Positions 17,064 to 26,129 of a stretch of 64,000 nt of DNA are shown here, in pieces. The stretch is from AP-15 sp963774345 (GTDB lineage: Bacteria; Pseudomonadota; Alphaproteobacteria; ATCC43930; CGMCC-115725). The notes under the pieces were generated by a model, which was given only the letters and a program-made list of their open reading frames with translations, made no database searches and was not told the DNA's origin. Numbering within the stretch: position 1 is the first letter of the stretch; each line of letters starts with the position of its first letter. The translations under genes were made by a program, and so were the position numbers. The stretch covers positions 124,001 to 188,000 of the forward strand of contig CAVZFB010000038.1 in NCBI GenBank assembly GCA_963774345.1. Reading direction: 5' to 3'.

Positions 17064-17906
17064 ATGAGCGAACAGCAGCGCGTCGCGATCGTGACCGGTG
17101 CGGCCGGCGGCATCGGCCGCGACCTGGTGCTGGGCCTGCTTGGCAAGGGGCTTGCGGTCGCGGCGGTCGACCGCGCCGCCCAAGGTCTCGCCGAGCTTGT
17201 CCAGGCGGCGCAGGAGCGGCAGCACGGCGCCGATCTCATGACGATCGAGGCAGACCTCGCCCGTGACGAGTCGATCGATGAGATCGTCTCCAAGGCGCGC
17301 GGCCGCTTCCGTGTAATCGACATCCTTGTCAACAATGCCGGGGTCGGCCAAGCGACGATGCGCAGCGACAACCGGCAGCGGCCGATCAAGTTCTGGGAGG
17401 TGACAGCTGAGCAGTGGAAGCTCTTCGTTGCCGTCCACACTAACGCACCGATGGCGCTCTCGCGCGCCCTCGTCGACGACATGATGCGCCAGAAATGGGG
17501 TCGCATCGTCAACGTTACGACGAGCCTCGGCACGATGATCCGCGAGGGCTCGCCGACCTATGGCCCGTCGAAAGCGGCGTTGGAGGCCTTTTCGGCGATC
17601 ATGGCCAAGGATCTCGCCGGCACCGGCGTCACCGTCAACGTGCTGGTGCCGGGCGGGGTCACCAATACCGGAATGGTGCCGCTCGAGGCCGGCTACGATC
17701 GTGCCGAGATGATCCAGCCCGCGGTGATGGCGCCGCCACTCAACTGGCTGGTGTCGGATGCAGCCGGCGGCGTGACCGGACGGCGCTTTCTCGCGGTGCA
17801 TTGGGACCCGAGCCTGCCGCCAGAAGAAGCCGCCATAAAAGCCGGCGCCCCGGTTGCCTGGACCGAAATTGCGACGATGCCGATAGAGCCGCTGCGGCGA
17901 AGTTAG
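17064..17906 (+). CDS. Short-chain dehydrogenase/reductase
   Basis: A 280-residue SDR with Rossmann motif VTGAAGGIGRD near the N-terminus, NNAG, catalytic Ser in NVTTSLG and the Tyr/Lys pair in YGPSK. A GGGAG Shine-Dalgarno 8 nt before ATG 17064 selects this start over 17043. The long loop after NNAG (QATMRSDNRQRPIKFWEVT) and the C-terminal tail are not those of a well-characterised subfamily, so the substrate is unknown. Its plus-strand neighbours are relics, and two VOC genes converge on it from downstream. Confidence 0.9.
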   Translation: MSEQQRVAIVTGAAGGIGRDLVLGLLGKGLAVAAVDRAAQGLAELVQAAQERQHGADLMTIEADLARDESIDEIVSKARGRFRVIDILVNNAGVGQATMRSDNRQRPIKFWEVTAEQWKLFVAVHTNAPMALSRALVDDMMRQKWGRIVNVTTSLGTMIREGSPTYGPSKAALEAFSAIMAKDLAGTGVTVNVLVPGGVTNTGMVPLEAGYDRAEMIQPAVMAPPLNWLVSDAAGGVTGRRFLAVHWDPSLPPEEAAIKAGAPVAWTEIATMPIEPLRRS

Positions 17907-18183
17907 CAACAGCGGCGCGGCTAACGCGCTCGGCGTTCTTCGCGCTGGCAGAGACGGGTTCGCTCGTGACTGACCCTTCAGCCAATCTGTCTCATTGCTT
18001 TCGGCCGTTTGAGAAGACCGGCGATGTCAGCGATACGCGACCCGTCAGCCAATTTGAGTAAGCTAACATCGCCACTTACGGTGACGTCGGTCGAGCCGCC
18101 CGCGACGGTGCTGAAACCGCGCTGGCTAATAACGCGCGCGACAGCGCGGCGCGAGTGCCGCTCAACGGATCCCGGTTAGCCGG

Positions 18184-18663
18184 TTATTCCGCGGCTTCTT
18201 TTTCCGCTACCGGCGTCAGATCGTAGCGTTGCATCGCAAAGCTGATCGCTTCGTTCCAGCCGCGGCTGCGAATATCGATCTGGACCTCATCGGGACCGAG
18301 ATACTTTAAGTTGACCGCGTCGCCCATCGGCGTCATCTCGGATCTCTCGGTCTTCGGGATTGGAACGGGCGAAAAATTGGCGTCTCTCAGAGACTTGGCG
18401 GTTGCTTGTTCGTCGTCTACATAAAATCCGATGTGGTGAATTCCGCGCAAGTCGGAGGTCTGTCCCGGACCGAGCTTCGGTGCCCCGGCTTCGCCATATT
18501 TGAGAATAGCGAAATAAATGTAACCGTCGCTGAGCCAGACACCCTTTTCACCGGTGTCGCCCGGGCGGCGGTACAGCTCGGTGAGGCCGAAGTGTTCCTT
18601 GTAGAATTCCGCAGTCTTCGCGGGATCGTCAGTCACGAGTGCGATATGCCTGATGCGAGCCAT
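18184..18663 (-). CDS. VOC-family (glyoxalase-like) protein
   Basis: A 159-residue metalloenzyme-fold protein with paired betaalphabetabetabeta modules: IRHIALVTDDPAKTAEFYKE, FGLTELYRRPGD, then GIHHIGFYVDDEQATAKSL and EVQIDIRSRGW. The His in RHIALV, His in HHIGF and Glu/Asp near the C-terminus are the expected metal ligands. It is separated by 212 nt from a second, larger VOC gene on the same strand. A dioxygenase, isomerase or resistance role cannot be told apart from sequence alone. Confidence 0.87.
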   Translation of the reverse strand: MARIRHIALVTDDPAKTAEFYKEHFGLTELYRRPGDTGEKGVWLSDGYIYFAILKYGEAGAPKLGPGQTSDLRGIHHIGFYVDDEQATAKSLRDANFSPVPIPKTERSEMTPMGDAVNLKYLGPDEVQIDIRSRGWNEAISFAMQRYDLTPVAEKEAAE

Positions 18664-18875
18664 CTGCTTTCTCCCTAAGTTCCTGCACTTGTCGGCGGCG
18701 CAGATCCTGCTGTGTAGGCTAGGCTCTCCAACGCGTGACCGTCAAGAGAACCCCCGTCGAATTGGTGGCCACTGCCCGATGAGTGGACCCCGGGCGAGTT
18801 GGTGCGTCCGGGCCGGATTCCGCCTCGGCGGGGACCGAACCCGCCTAGGCGCAGCGGCTACTTTTGCGCCGATAT

Positions 18876-19478
18876 TTACTCGGCCGGGACCGCGGCTGCT
18901 TGCGGCTTGCCGAAACTCGGGGTGTCGGTACGGTCGACCAACGCTTCGGGGCCCTCGCTCGGCAACTGTTCAGCCCAATTGATCGCGCCGTCGATGTCGC
19001 CTTCCCACATTTCGCGCGGCAGCTCGTAGAGGAACTCGACGCCATAGCCGTTGGGATCGTTGATGTAGACGCTGTGCGTGACCCCATGGTTTACGCGCCA
19101 ATTGAACTTGACCCCACGGCTCTGCAGAAATGCCAACTGCTTCAGCCAGGCCTCGCGGTTCGCCATGGTCAGCGCCACATGGTTGATCGCGACCCGGCCA
19201 TCGGACAGCACCCATTCGGCTGGCGCCGGCAGGTTCGGGCTCTCAACCAAGGCGACGTCGTGATGGGTCAGCTTGCCACTGTGGTCGCCGCTGTAAAAGC
19301 GCATCTTGGGCGGGTTCGGCCGGTCCGCGCGAGGGTGCAGCTCACCGACCTGCTTCAGGCCGACGATCACGGTCCAGAACCGGTGCGATTCCTCGATGTC
19401 GCGGACGTTCAGCACCAGATGATTGATGCCCGAAGGCGTTACCGCCTGGGCGGGGGCGTCGAAATTCTGCTCGGCCAT
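18876..19478 (-). CDS. VOC-family protein, extradiol dioxygenase-like
   Basis: A 200-residue protein starting MAEQNFDAPAQ at 19478. The motifs GINHLVLNVRDIEESHRFW, AINHVALTMANREAWLKQL and YINDPNGYGVEFLYELP supply His, His and Glu ligands in the catechol 2,3-dioxygenase/fosfomycin-resistance fold. The DPNGYGVEF motif is typical of extradiol-type VOC enzymes. Upstream in-frame starts to 19535 lack a good ribosome-binding site. It is probably in one unit with the smaller VOC gene downstream; an aromatic ring-cleavage role is plausible but unproven. Confidence 0.87.
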   Translation of the reverse strand: MAEQNFDAPAQAVTPSGINHLVLNVRDIEESHRFWTVIVGLKQVGELHPRADRPNPPKMRFYSGDHSGKLTHHDVALVESPNLPAPAEWVLSDGRVAINHVALTMANREAWLKQLAFLQSRGVKFNWRVNHGVTHSVYINDPNGYGVEFLYELPREMWEGDIDGAINWAEQLPSEGPEALVDRTDTPSFGKPQAAAVPAE

Positions 19479-19792
19479 CGTCGCACTCCAAAATTGCGCG
19501 CCGTATTTGTTACTCCGATGCACCCTAGCGCGCAAGAACTTGCGCTATGACCAGGGCGCCCTACGGCGGCGCCTGCTGGCCGAGATCATCCGGTTACGCA
19601 TGCCGATGATCGCCGCCGGCTACGCGGGCGGCTGCGCCGCGACCGGCTGTCTCCTCAAATCGGGGGCCGATGAAACAGATGAGGCTGATCCGCGGCTCAA
19701 TATCGGGTAAAGTCGGTTTTTCACCGCAGCGCCGAGGGGTCGGCACGGCATTTGCCGGGGCAGCGGTCGAAGCTCGAACGGGGAGGTCGAAG
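19479..19792. other. Intergenic region between VOC gene and Liv operon
   Basis: A 314-nt divergent intergenic stretch. I see no convincing gene, RNA or repeat. It must hold the promoters of the minus-strand VOC pair and the plus-strand Liv operon. Confidence 0.5.
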
Positions 19793-21037
19793 ATGCTATC
19801 GCGCCGCTCTTTGCTCATCAGTTTGTCGACAACCGCCTTGGTCGGTGTTTTGGCCGGGCGGTCGGGACCGAGTTTTGCCGCCGACAAGACCGTCAAAGTC
19901 GGTATCGCGCTGCCCCTTACCGGGGCCGACGCCCACGACGCCGAACTAATCAAGGACGGCGCAATGCTGGCGATCGACGAAGCCAACGAGGCGGGCGGGG
20001 TTGCCGGCTACAAGATCGATACCTTGCTGCTTGACAATGGCACTGCGACCGCCGGGCAATACGATCCGGCCCAGGCGGCGACCAATGCGCGCAAAATGGT
20101 CTCGGACGATTCGGTCCTGGCCGCGATCGGACCGGTGATGAGCGGCTCAGGCAAGGCGATGTCACCGATCCTGAGCCAGGGCGGTCTCGCGACGATCACA
20201 CCGAGCTCGACCAATCCTGACATCACCAACCCGAAATTCGCCGCGCAATACCGACCCGCAGGAAAGGCGATTTATTTCCGCACAGTGACGACCGACGCCT
20301 TTCAGGGTCCTAACATGGCCAATTATTTCGCCGACACATTGAAGGTGAAATCGGTCTATGTGCTCGACGACAGCGGTGCTTACGGGGTCGGGCTCGCCGA
20401 CGCGTTTGAGGCGCAAGCCAAGAAGCGTGGAATCAACGTGCTCGGCCGCGATCAGCTGAACCCGAAAGAGGCCGATTACACCACCACCCTGACCAAGATA
20501 AAGGCGCTCAATCCCGACGCGCTCTACTACGGCGGCGTGGCCCAGGCCGGGGTCAAGCTGGTCAAGCAATCCTACGATATTGTCCCGGACATCATTAAAA
20601 GCGGCGGCGACGGGGTTTACGGCGCCGCAATCCTGACCGGCGCTGGCTTCCCGGCGGCGCAAGGCTGGTACGCGACGACCGCTTCGCCGAACATGGTCGA
20701 AAATCCCGATGCGGCACCGATGATCGAGCGATTTGTCAAGAAATACGGTAAGCAGCCCGGCAACTACTCGATCACCGCCTACGATGCCGCGCTCGTCATC
20801 CTCGACGCGGTCAAAACCGTCGCTGCTTCGGGCAAGGATGTCACTCGCGACGCGGTGCGCGACGCGATCCAGCAGTCGCATGTCAAGACGTTGCAGGGCG
20901 AGGTCAGCTTCGACGCCAATGGCGATATCGAGAACCGGGTGGTCAGCGTCTTCCGGATTGCCCGGAACGACAAATATCCGCTCGACGACCTCCTCCACCA
21001 GTACAAGTATCTTGGGGTGGCGCCCGCGAGCTCGTGA
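19793..21037 (+). CDS. Branched-chain amino acid-type ABC substrate-binding protein
   Basis: A 414-residue periplasmic binding protein of the LivJ/LivK (type I fold) family. It has a twin-arginine-like signal (MLSRRSLLISLSTTALVG, cleavage near SFAA-DK). The mature protein opens TVKVGIALPLTGADAHDAEL, followed by GAMLAIDEANEAGG, AIGPVMSGSGKAMSPILSQG, and VYVLDDSGAYGVGLADAFEA. GGAGG 6 nt before ATG 19793 fixes the start. It heads a LivJ-H-MG-F operon. Ligand could be a branched-chain amino acid, an amide or a short peptide; the adjacent M20 peptidase and PuuE-like gene favour a nitrogenous substrate (inference). Confidence 0.95.
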   Translation: MLSRRSLLISLSTTALVGVLAGRSGPSFAADKTVKVGIALPLTGADAHDAELIKDGAMLAIDEANEAGGVAGYKIDTLLLDNGTATAGQYDPAQAATNARKMVSDDSVLAAIGPVMSGSGKAMSPILSQGGLATITPSSTNPDITNPKFAAQYRPAGKAIYFRTVTTDAFQGPNMANYFADTLKVKSVYVLDDSGAYGVGLADAFEAQAKKRGINVLGRDQLNPKEADYTTTLTKIKALNPDALYYGGVAQAGVKLVKQSYDIVPDIIKSGGDGVYGAAILTGAGFPAAQGWYATTASPNMVENPDAAPMIERFVKKYGKQPGNYSITAYDAALVILDAVKTVAASGKDVTRDAVRDAIQQSHVKTLQGEVSFDANGDIENRVVSVFRIARNDKYPLDDLLHQYKYLGVAPASS

Positions 21038-21086
21038 CCCGCCGTCTCGCTGAAAGGCGCTCGGTGAATCGGAGCACCGCCTTGCC

Positions 21087-22016
21087 ATGATCGACTATGG
21101 GGTGCTCCTACAGCAGGTGATCAACGGGTTGAGCCTGGGGGCGATGTACGCGCTCTTGGCGCTCGGCTTCACGCTCGTCTACGGTATCCTCGAGCTGATC
21201 AATTTTGCCCATTTCAACGTGTTCATGGTCAGCTCGTTCATCGGTATGTGGGCGCTCGAGCTGCTCGGGATCTCCGGTCAGACCCGCGTGCTGACCGGCC
21301 TCGCACTCGCCGGGGTCCTCGCCTTTGCCTTCGTGGTCACGATGCTCGCGGCGGGCGGGCTCGGGGTCGCGATCGAGCGCATTTCGCTGCGGCCGTTGCG
21401 CGGCGTGCGCGGTCCAGCGGCGATGATCACGACGATCGGGGTGTCCTACATCCTGTTCAACGTGATCCTGCTGACCGTCGGCGCCGAGACAAAAAACTTC
21501 CCCAATCCGATGCCGGTGGTGCGCTGGCAGTTCGGCCGGGTGACCCTGGAGTTGCGCGAGGTGCTGATCTGGGGCGTCACCGCGGTGTTGATGGTGGCGC
21601 TGCATCTGTTTGTCCATCGCACCCGCCTCGGCAAGGCGATGCGGGCAACCGCACAAGACGCCGAGGCGGCGCGGATGATGGGGGTCGAAGTCGACCGGGT
21701 GATCATGACCGCGTTTTTTCTCGGCTCGGCGTTGGCGGGCGCGGCGGCGTTGATCTTCGGACTTTATTACAACTTCACCAGCTTCATCATCGGCTACACC
21801 GCTGGGCTGCGGGCTTTTACCGCCGCTGTCCTGGGTGGCATCGGCAGTGTCGGGGGCGCGATGCTCGGCGGCCTAATAATCGGGCTGATCGAAAGCCTCG
21901 GCGGTCAATTGATCGCGGTGCGATGGACCGACGTGATTATCTTTTCGATCCTGATCCTCGTCCTGGTGTTTGTCCCGAACGGCCTTTTCGGCCGGGCCAA
22001 CCCGACCAAATCCTGA
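21087..22016 (+). CDS. livH: Branched-chain amino acid ABC transporter permease LivH
   Basis: A 309-residue polytopic permease starting MIDYGVLLQQVINGLSLGAM. It has the LivH signature GAMYALLALGFTLVYGILEL, NFAHFNVFMV, and the cytoplasmic coupling loop GKAMRATAQDAEAARMMGVE. Eight or so membrane helices, full length for the family. It follows the binding-protein gene by 49 nt and is separated by a single base from the fused livM-livG gene, so the operon is tightly coupled. Confidence 0.96.
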   Translation: MIDYGVLLQQVINGLSLGAMYALLALGFTLVYGILELINFAHFNVFMVSSFIGMWALELLGISGQTRVLTGLALAGVLAFAFVVTMLAAGGLGVAIERISLRPLRGVRGPAAMITTIGVSYILFNVILLTVGAETKNFPNPMPVVRWQFGRVTLELREVLIWGVTAVLMVALHLFVHRTRLGKAMRATAQDAEAARMMGVEVDRVIMTAFFLGSALAGAAALIFGLYYNFTSFIIGYTAGLRAFTAAVLGGIGSVGGAMLGGLIIGLIESLGGQLIAVRWTDVIIFSILILVLVFVPNGLFGRANPTKS

Positions 22017-22017
22017 G

Positions 22018-24066
22018 ATGGCCGAAATCGGCGAGCCGCCGCCGGTCAGGACCGTGGGCCTCTGGCCCACCCTGAGGGCGAGGACGCCCGTGCTCCGTTC
22101 GATTGCGCGTATGCGGCCCGGCAGCCGGGCGCATCTCGGCATCTCGTGTATCGCGGCGGCGGCGCTGCTGTTCCCGCTCGTGCACCGCAACGACGCGGAT
22201 ATCGACTCGATCGCCAATGCGCTGTCCTTCGCCGCGTTGGCGCTTGGGCTCAATATCGTTGTCGGCTTCGCCGGTCTCCTCGACCTTGGCTATGCTGCGT
22301 TCTTCGCGATTGGCGCCTACTCCTACGGCATCCTCAGCTCCTGGCAGCTGCAGCCGGAATGGACGAGCGTCTGGGAACCGTTTCAATGGCTTGGTCTTGT
22401 CGCCCGCAACCATACGACGGCCGGCGACTTCGTCCATTTTCAGGTCTCGTTCTGGCTGATGCTGCCCGGCTCGGCGGCGATCGCGGCACTGTGCGGCGCG
22501 TTGTTCGGCGCCCCGACATTGCGGCTCAAAGGCGACTATCTGGCTATCGTCACCTTGGGCTTCGGCGAGATCGTGCCGATCGTCGTGCGCAACTCACCCT
22601 CGCTGACCAATGGCGCGATGGGCCTCAACGGAGTCGCCCCGCCGCGGCTCTTCGGCTTTGATTTCGGGGTCAGCGCCACCCCGTATTATTACGTCGGAGT
22701 AGCTCTCGTCGCTTTGCTGATCCTGACGAGCCTACGACTCAAGGATTCGCGCATCGGGCGCGCCTGGATGGCGATCCGCGAGGACGAGATCGCCGCCGCG
22801 GCGATGGGCGTCGATCTGGTTCGAATGAAGTTGCTCGCCTTTGCCACCGGCGCCGCCTTCGCCGGGGCGACCGGCACGCTCTACATCGCCAAATTGCAGA
22901 CCGCGACGCCGGACATGTTCATGTTCCCGGTATCGGTCATGGTCCTCGTCATGATCGTTTTCGGCGGGATCGGCAGTGTCTGGGGCGTTGTCGTTGGCGC
23001 ATTATTGCTGCAGATCCTGCAATCCTGGTTTCTTGAGGATTTGTCCCAATGGCTTCATGCTTTGGGCCGTTTGGTCAATGTAGACTGGCTTCAACATGTT
23101 GAGCTGGCCTCTTCGATCGAGCTGATCTTCGGGCTCATTCTCGTTTTCATGATGCTCTATCGCCGCCAGGGGCTGATCCCGGCGTCGCGGCGAGTGCCGG
23201 GTTTGACCCTGGCCGAGCAGGCGGCCCATGTGGGAAGCGGCGGGTTCGACAATCTGCCGGTTCTGGGCGCGGTCGATCGCACGGCGCCGGGCCCTCTGCT
23301 TGAGGTTTCCGGGCTAACCGTGCAGTTTGGCGGGCTGGTCGCTTTGCGGTCCATCGAATTGAGCGTTCCGGCGCACTCGGTCGTTGCCGTGATCGGGCCG
23401 AACGGCTCCGGTAAGTCGACGTTGTTTAACGCGGTAACCGGCTTGCTGCGGCCCGACAGCGGCAAGATCAGCTTTGCCGGTGAAGATATCGGAGGGCGGC
23501 GGCCGCATGTCGTCCTCGACCGCGGTATCGCCCGCACCTTTCAGAACATCCGCCTGTTCCCGAACCTGACCGTCCTAGAAAACGTCATGATCGGCATGCA
23601 TGCGCGGCTTGCCACCGGCCCGGTGCGCGCGCTGCTGCGCCTGCCGCGAACCCGCCGCGAGGAGGAAGCGGCGCGCGAACGCGCGTTCGAGATCCTGGCG
23701 CTGTTCGGCAACCGGCTGCTGCCGAGGGCTGACCATCTTGCTGCGAGCCTGTCCTATGCCAATCGCCGGCGGGCCGAGATTGCGCGTGCGCTCGCCTCGC
23801 GGCCAAAACTGTTGCTGCTCGACGAACCGACGGCGGGAATGAACCCGGCCGAAACCCTTGAACTCGCCGACCAGATCAAGAGCCTGCATCGGCACGGGCT
23901 GACGATCTTGCTGATCGAGCACAAGCTCGATGTCGTCGTCAGCCTGGCGGACAAAGTCGTGGTGCTCGACCACGGCGAGAAGATCGCCGAAGGGGCGCCC
24001 GATGCGGTGCGCCGCGACGAGGAGGTGATCCGCGCCTATCTCGGCCGGAGCGCGGTGTTCGCATGA
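22018..24066 (+). CDS. LivM-LivG fusion: permease joined to ABC ATPase
   Basis: One 682-residue reading frame. Residues about 40-390 form the LivM permease (ALALGLNIVVGFAGLLDLGY, GLNGVAPPRLFG, RAWMAIREDEIAAAAMGVD). After a linker, residues about 425-682 form the LivG ATPase with Walker A GPNGSGKST, Q-loop FQNIRLF, signature LSYANRRRAEIARAL (in place of LSGGQ), Walker B LLLLDEPTAGM and H-loop IEHK. LivM and LivG are separate in E. coli; fusions occur in some proteobacteria. The frame is continuous without any sign of read-through. The 3' end overlaps livF by 4 nt. Confidence 0.95.
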   Translation: MAEIGEPPPVRTVGLWPTLRARTPVLRSIARMRPGSRAHLGISCIAAAALLFPLVHRNDADIDSIANALSFAALALGLNIVVGFAGLLDLGYAAFFAIGAYSYGILSSWQLQPEWTSVWEPFQWLGLVARNHTTAGDFVHFQVSFWLMLPGSAAIAALCGALFGAPTLRLKGDYLAIVTLGFGEIVPIVVRNSPSLTNGAMGLNGVAPPRLFGFDFGVSATPYYYVGVALVALLILTSLRLKDSRIGRAWMAIREDEIAAAAMGVDLVRMKLLAFATGAAFAGATGTLYIAKLQTATPDMFMFPVSVMVLVMIVFGGIGSVWGVVVGALLLQILQSWFLEDLSQWLHALGRLVNVDWLQHVELASSIELIFGLILVFMMLYRRQGLIPASRRVPGLTLAEQAAHVGSGGFDNLPVLGAVDRTAPGPLLEVSGLTVQFGGLVALRSIELSVPAHSVVAVIGPNGSGKSTLFNAVTGLLRPDSGKISFAGEDIGGRRPHVVLDRGIARTFQNIRLFPNLTVLENVMIGMHARLATGPVRALLRLPRTRREEEAARERAFEILALFGNRLLPRADHLAASLSYANRRRAEIARALASRPKLLLLDEPTAGMNPAETLELADQIKSLHRHGLTILLIEHKLDVVVSLADKVVVLDHGEKIAEGAPDAVRRDEEVIRAYLGRSAVFA

Positions 24067-24791
24067 GTTCGCCGATGCTCGAGTTTCGTGCGGTCGATAC
24101 CCATTACGGCGACCTCCATGTGCTGAAATCGGTCGATTACCGCATCGAGGCCGGCGAGATCGTCTCTCTGCTCGGCGGCAACGCGTCGGGCAAATCGACG
24201 ACGATGAAGGCGATCATGGGGACCGTGTCGCCGACCGTTGGCGACATCCTGTTCGAGGAACAATCGTTGAAGGGGGTGAGCACCGCGGAGCGGGTGCGTC
24301 GCGGCATCGCCCCGGTGCTCGAGGCGCGGCGGCTCTTCCCGCGCATGACGGTCTACGAAAATCTTGAAATGGGCGCCTATACCCGGCGCCGCGGACCGGA
24401 ATTCGGCGAGGACCTCGCCCGTGTCTTCACTCTCTTTCCGCGGGTCGAGGAGCGGCTGCGCCAGCTCGCCGGGACCTTGTCCGGCGGCGAGCAGCAGATG
24501 GTCGCGATCGGCCGGGCCCTGATGGCGCGGCCCAAGCTGCTGTGTATGGACGAGCCGTCGATGGGTCTCTCGCCGGCCTATGTCGAGCAGGTCTTTGACA
24601 TCATCCGCGAAATCAACCGCCAGGGCACGACGATCTTCATGGTCGAGCAGAACGCCAACATGGCGCTGCAGATCGCCGACCGCGCCTATGTCCTGCAAAC
24701 CGGCCAGGTGGTGCTGAGCGGCCCCGCCGCCGAACTGCGCCAGAACGAGCAGATCCGCCACGCCTATTTGGGCGAGATGAAGGTCCGGTAG
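24063..24791 (+). CDS. livF: Branched-chain amino acid ABC transporter ATPase LivF
   Basis: A 242-residue ABC ATPase with Walker A GGNASGKST (Gly-Gly-Asn start instead of the usual GPNGAGKST), APVLEARRLFPRMTVYENL, signature LSGGEQQMVAIGRAL, Walker B LLCMDEPSMGLSP and H-loop VEQNANMALQIA, which is the usual LivF form. It starts within the stop of the LivM-LivG fusion (ATGA), giving translational coupling. It completes a J-H-MG-F importer in which LivF pairs with the fused LivG domain. Confidence 0.95.
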   Translation: MSSPMLEFRAVDTHYGDLHVLKSVDYRIEAGEIVSLLGGNASGKSTTMKAIMGTVSPTVGDILFEEQSLKGVSTAERVRRGIAPVLEARRLFPRMTVYENLEMGAYTRRRGPEFGEDLARVFTLFPRVEERLRQLAGTLSGGEQQMVAIGRALMARPKLLCMDEPSMGLSPAYVEQVFDIIREINRQGTTIFMVEQNANMALQIADRAYVLQTGQVVLSGPAAELRQNEQIRHAYLGEMKVR

Positions 24792-24908
24792 CTCACCCAG
24801 CCTTTCTGTGAGGTGCCTTGCCGAGGGGAAGTGCACCGAGCGTCTCGCCTGCCACGGCCGAACGAACTACTCTGCGCGCCCGCAGATAGATCGATCGGAG
24901 CGCCGTCC

Positions 24909-26072
24909 ATGAGCGTCGAGGCAAAGACCGCCATTATCGAGCATCTCGGCCGTCAGCATCAGGCGATGGTCGCCCTGCTGGCCGAACTCGTGAACATCAA
25001 TTCCGGCAGCTACAACAAGCGTGGCGTCGATGCCGTTCAGGATCGGCTGCGGGCCTGGCTTGAAGCAGCCGGGGTCGTCTGCGAGATGTTTTCGAACGAG
25101 CGGTTCGGCAACTGCATGGCGGCGCGCCTTCCCGGCGGTGACGGCCGCAATCGGCCGATCGTGTTGATGGGTCATTGCGACACGGTGTTTCCCGACGGCA
25201 CTGTCGCGCAGCGGCCGTTTCGCATCGACGGCAATCAGGCCTTTGGACCCGGGGTAGCCGATATGAAAGCGGGCCTGGTGATGAATAGTTTCGTGCTCGA
25301 CGCGCTGCGCCGGTTCGGCGCGCCCAGCCCGTTAACCGGCCTCTATACCGCCGACGAGGAGATTGCCTCGCCATCCTCCCGTCCGGTCATCGAGGCCGAA
25401 GCGAAAGACGCACGCGCGGTATTCAATGCCGAGCCCGGGCGGCCCTCCGGCAACCTCGTCTCGCGGCGCAAAGGAGCCGCCTTTATCGAATTGGAGGTGG
25501 CCGGACGCGCCTCCCATTCGGGTGCGGCTCATGCCGAGGGGGTCAGTGCCATCGAGGCGATAGCGCGCAAGATCCAGCGCCTGCACAAATTGACCGACTA
25601 CGATCTCGGCACGACGGTCAATGTCGGGCTCATCCAAGGCGGTCAATCGGTCAACACCGTGGCGCCACGCGCTACCGCGGGCATCGACGTGCGCTTCCCT
25701 ACCTTGAACATCATGGAAAAGATCCTCGGCGAGGTGCGCGAGATCTGCAATTGCTGCGAATTGCCGGGCAGCGAAAGCCGCATCCTGCGCGAGGGCAATT
25801 TCCTGCCGCTCGAACAGGACCAGGCAAGCCGCGAACTGCTCGACGCCTATGCCCGCTCAGCGGCCGGGCTCGGCATGCCGGGGATCGCCGGCGAGGCGAC
25901 CGGCGGCTCGGCCGACAGCGGCTTCACCGCGGCACTCGGCACCCCAACCTTGTGCGCGACCGGCCCGGTCGGCGGCAACGCCCATACTGACGACGAATGG
26001 TGCCGCATCGATACGATGGTGCCACGCGCCCAGGCCCTGGCGCTGACCATTCTTGAGGTGGCCGCCGCCTAG
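24909..26072 (+). CDS. M20-family metallopeptidase (carboxypeptidase G2-like)
   Basis: A 387-residue zinc-dependent hydrolase. Metal and catalytic residues are seen in GHCDTVFPDG (His, Asp), GPGVADMKAG (Asp), ADEEIASPSSR (Glu-Glu), FNAEPGR (Glu) and a C-terminal GGNAHTDDEW (His). The dimerisation domain has the RASHSG motif. This matches the glutamate carboxypeptidase branch of M20. No signal peptide is seen, so it is cytoplasmic. It follows livF by 117 nt and may hydrolyse a peptide or N-acyl amino acid brought in by that importer (inference). Confidence 0.92.
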   Translation: MSVEAKTAIIEHLGRQHQAMVALLAELVNINSGSYNKRGVDAVQDRLRAWLEAAGVVCEMFSNERFGNCMAARLPGGDGRNRPIVLMGHCDTVFPDGTVAQRPFRIDGNQAFGPGVADMKAGLVMNSFVLDALRRFGAPSPLTGLYTADEEIASPSSRPVIEAEAKDARAVFNAEPGRPSGNLVSRRKGAAFIELEVAGRASHSGAAHAEGVSAIEAIARKIQRLHKLTDYDLGTTVNVGLIQGGQSVNTVAPRATAGIDVRFPTLNIMEKILGEVREICNCCELPGSESRILREGNFLPLEQDQASRELLDAYARSAAGLGMPGIAGEATGGSADSGFTAALGTPTLCATGPVGGNAHTDDEWCRIDTMVPRAQALALTILEVAAA

Positions 26073-26129
26073 ACCGGCGCCGTTGCGCTTTCGCCAAAAG
26101 CCAGCGACCTCTCAGCCGATCTCCCGCGA

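Noticed and set aside
16503..17909. Long minus-strand open frame (468 codons) opposite the SDR
   Set aside because: Over most of its length it is the antisense of a clear SDR gene with all catalytic motifs. Only the part from 16690 to 16945 carries real homology, as an amidohydrolase relic.
17907..18183. Possible gene or repeat between the SDR and VOC genes
   Set aside because: Two short similar phrases (CAGCCAATCTG/CAGCCAATTTG) occur, but no frame is convincing and no structure is clear.
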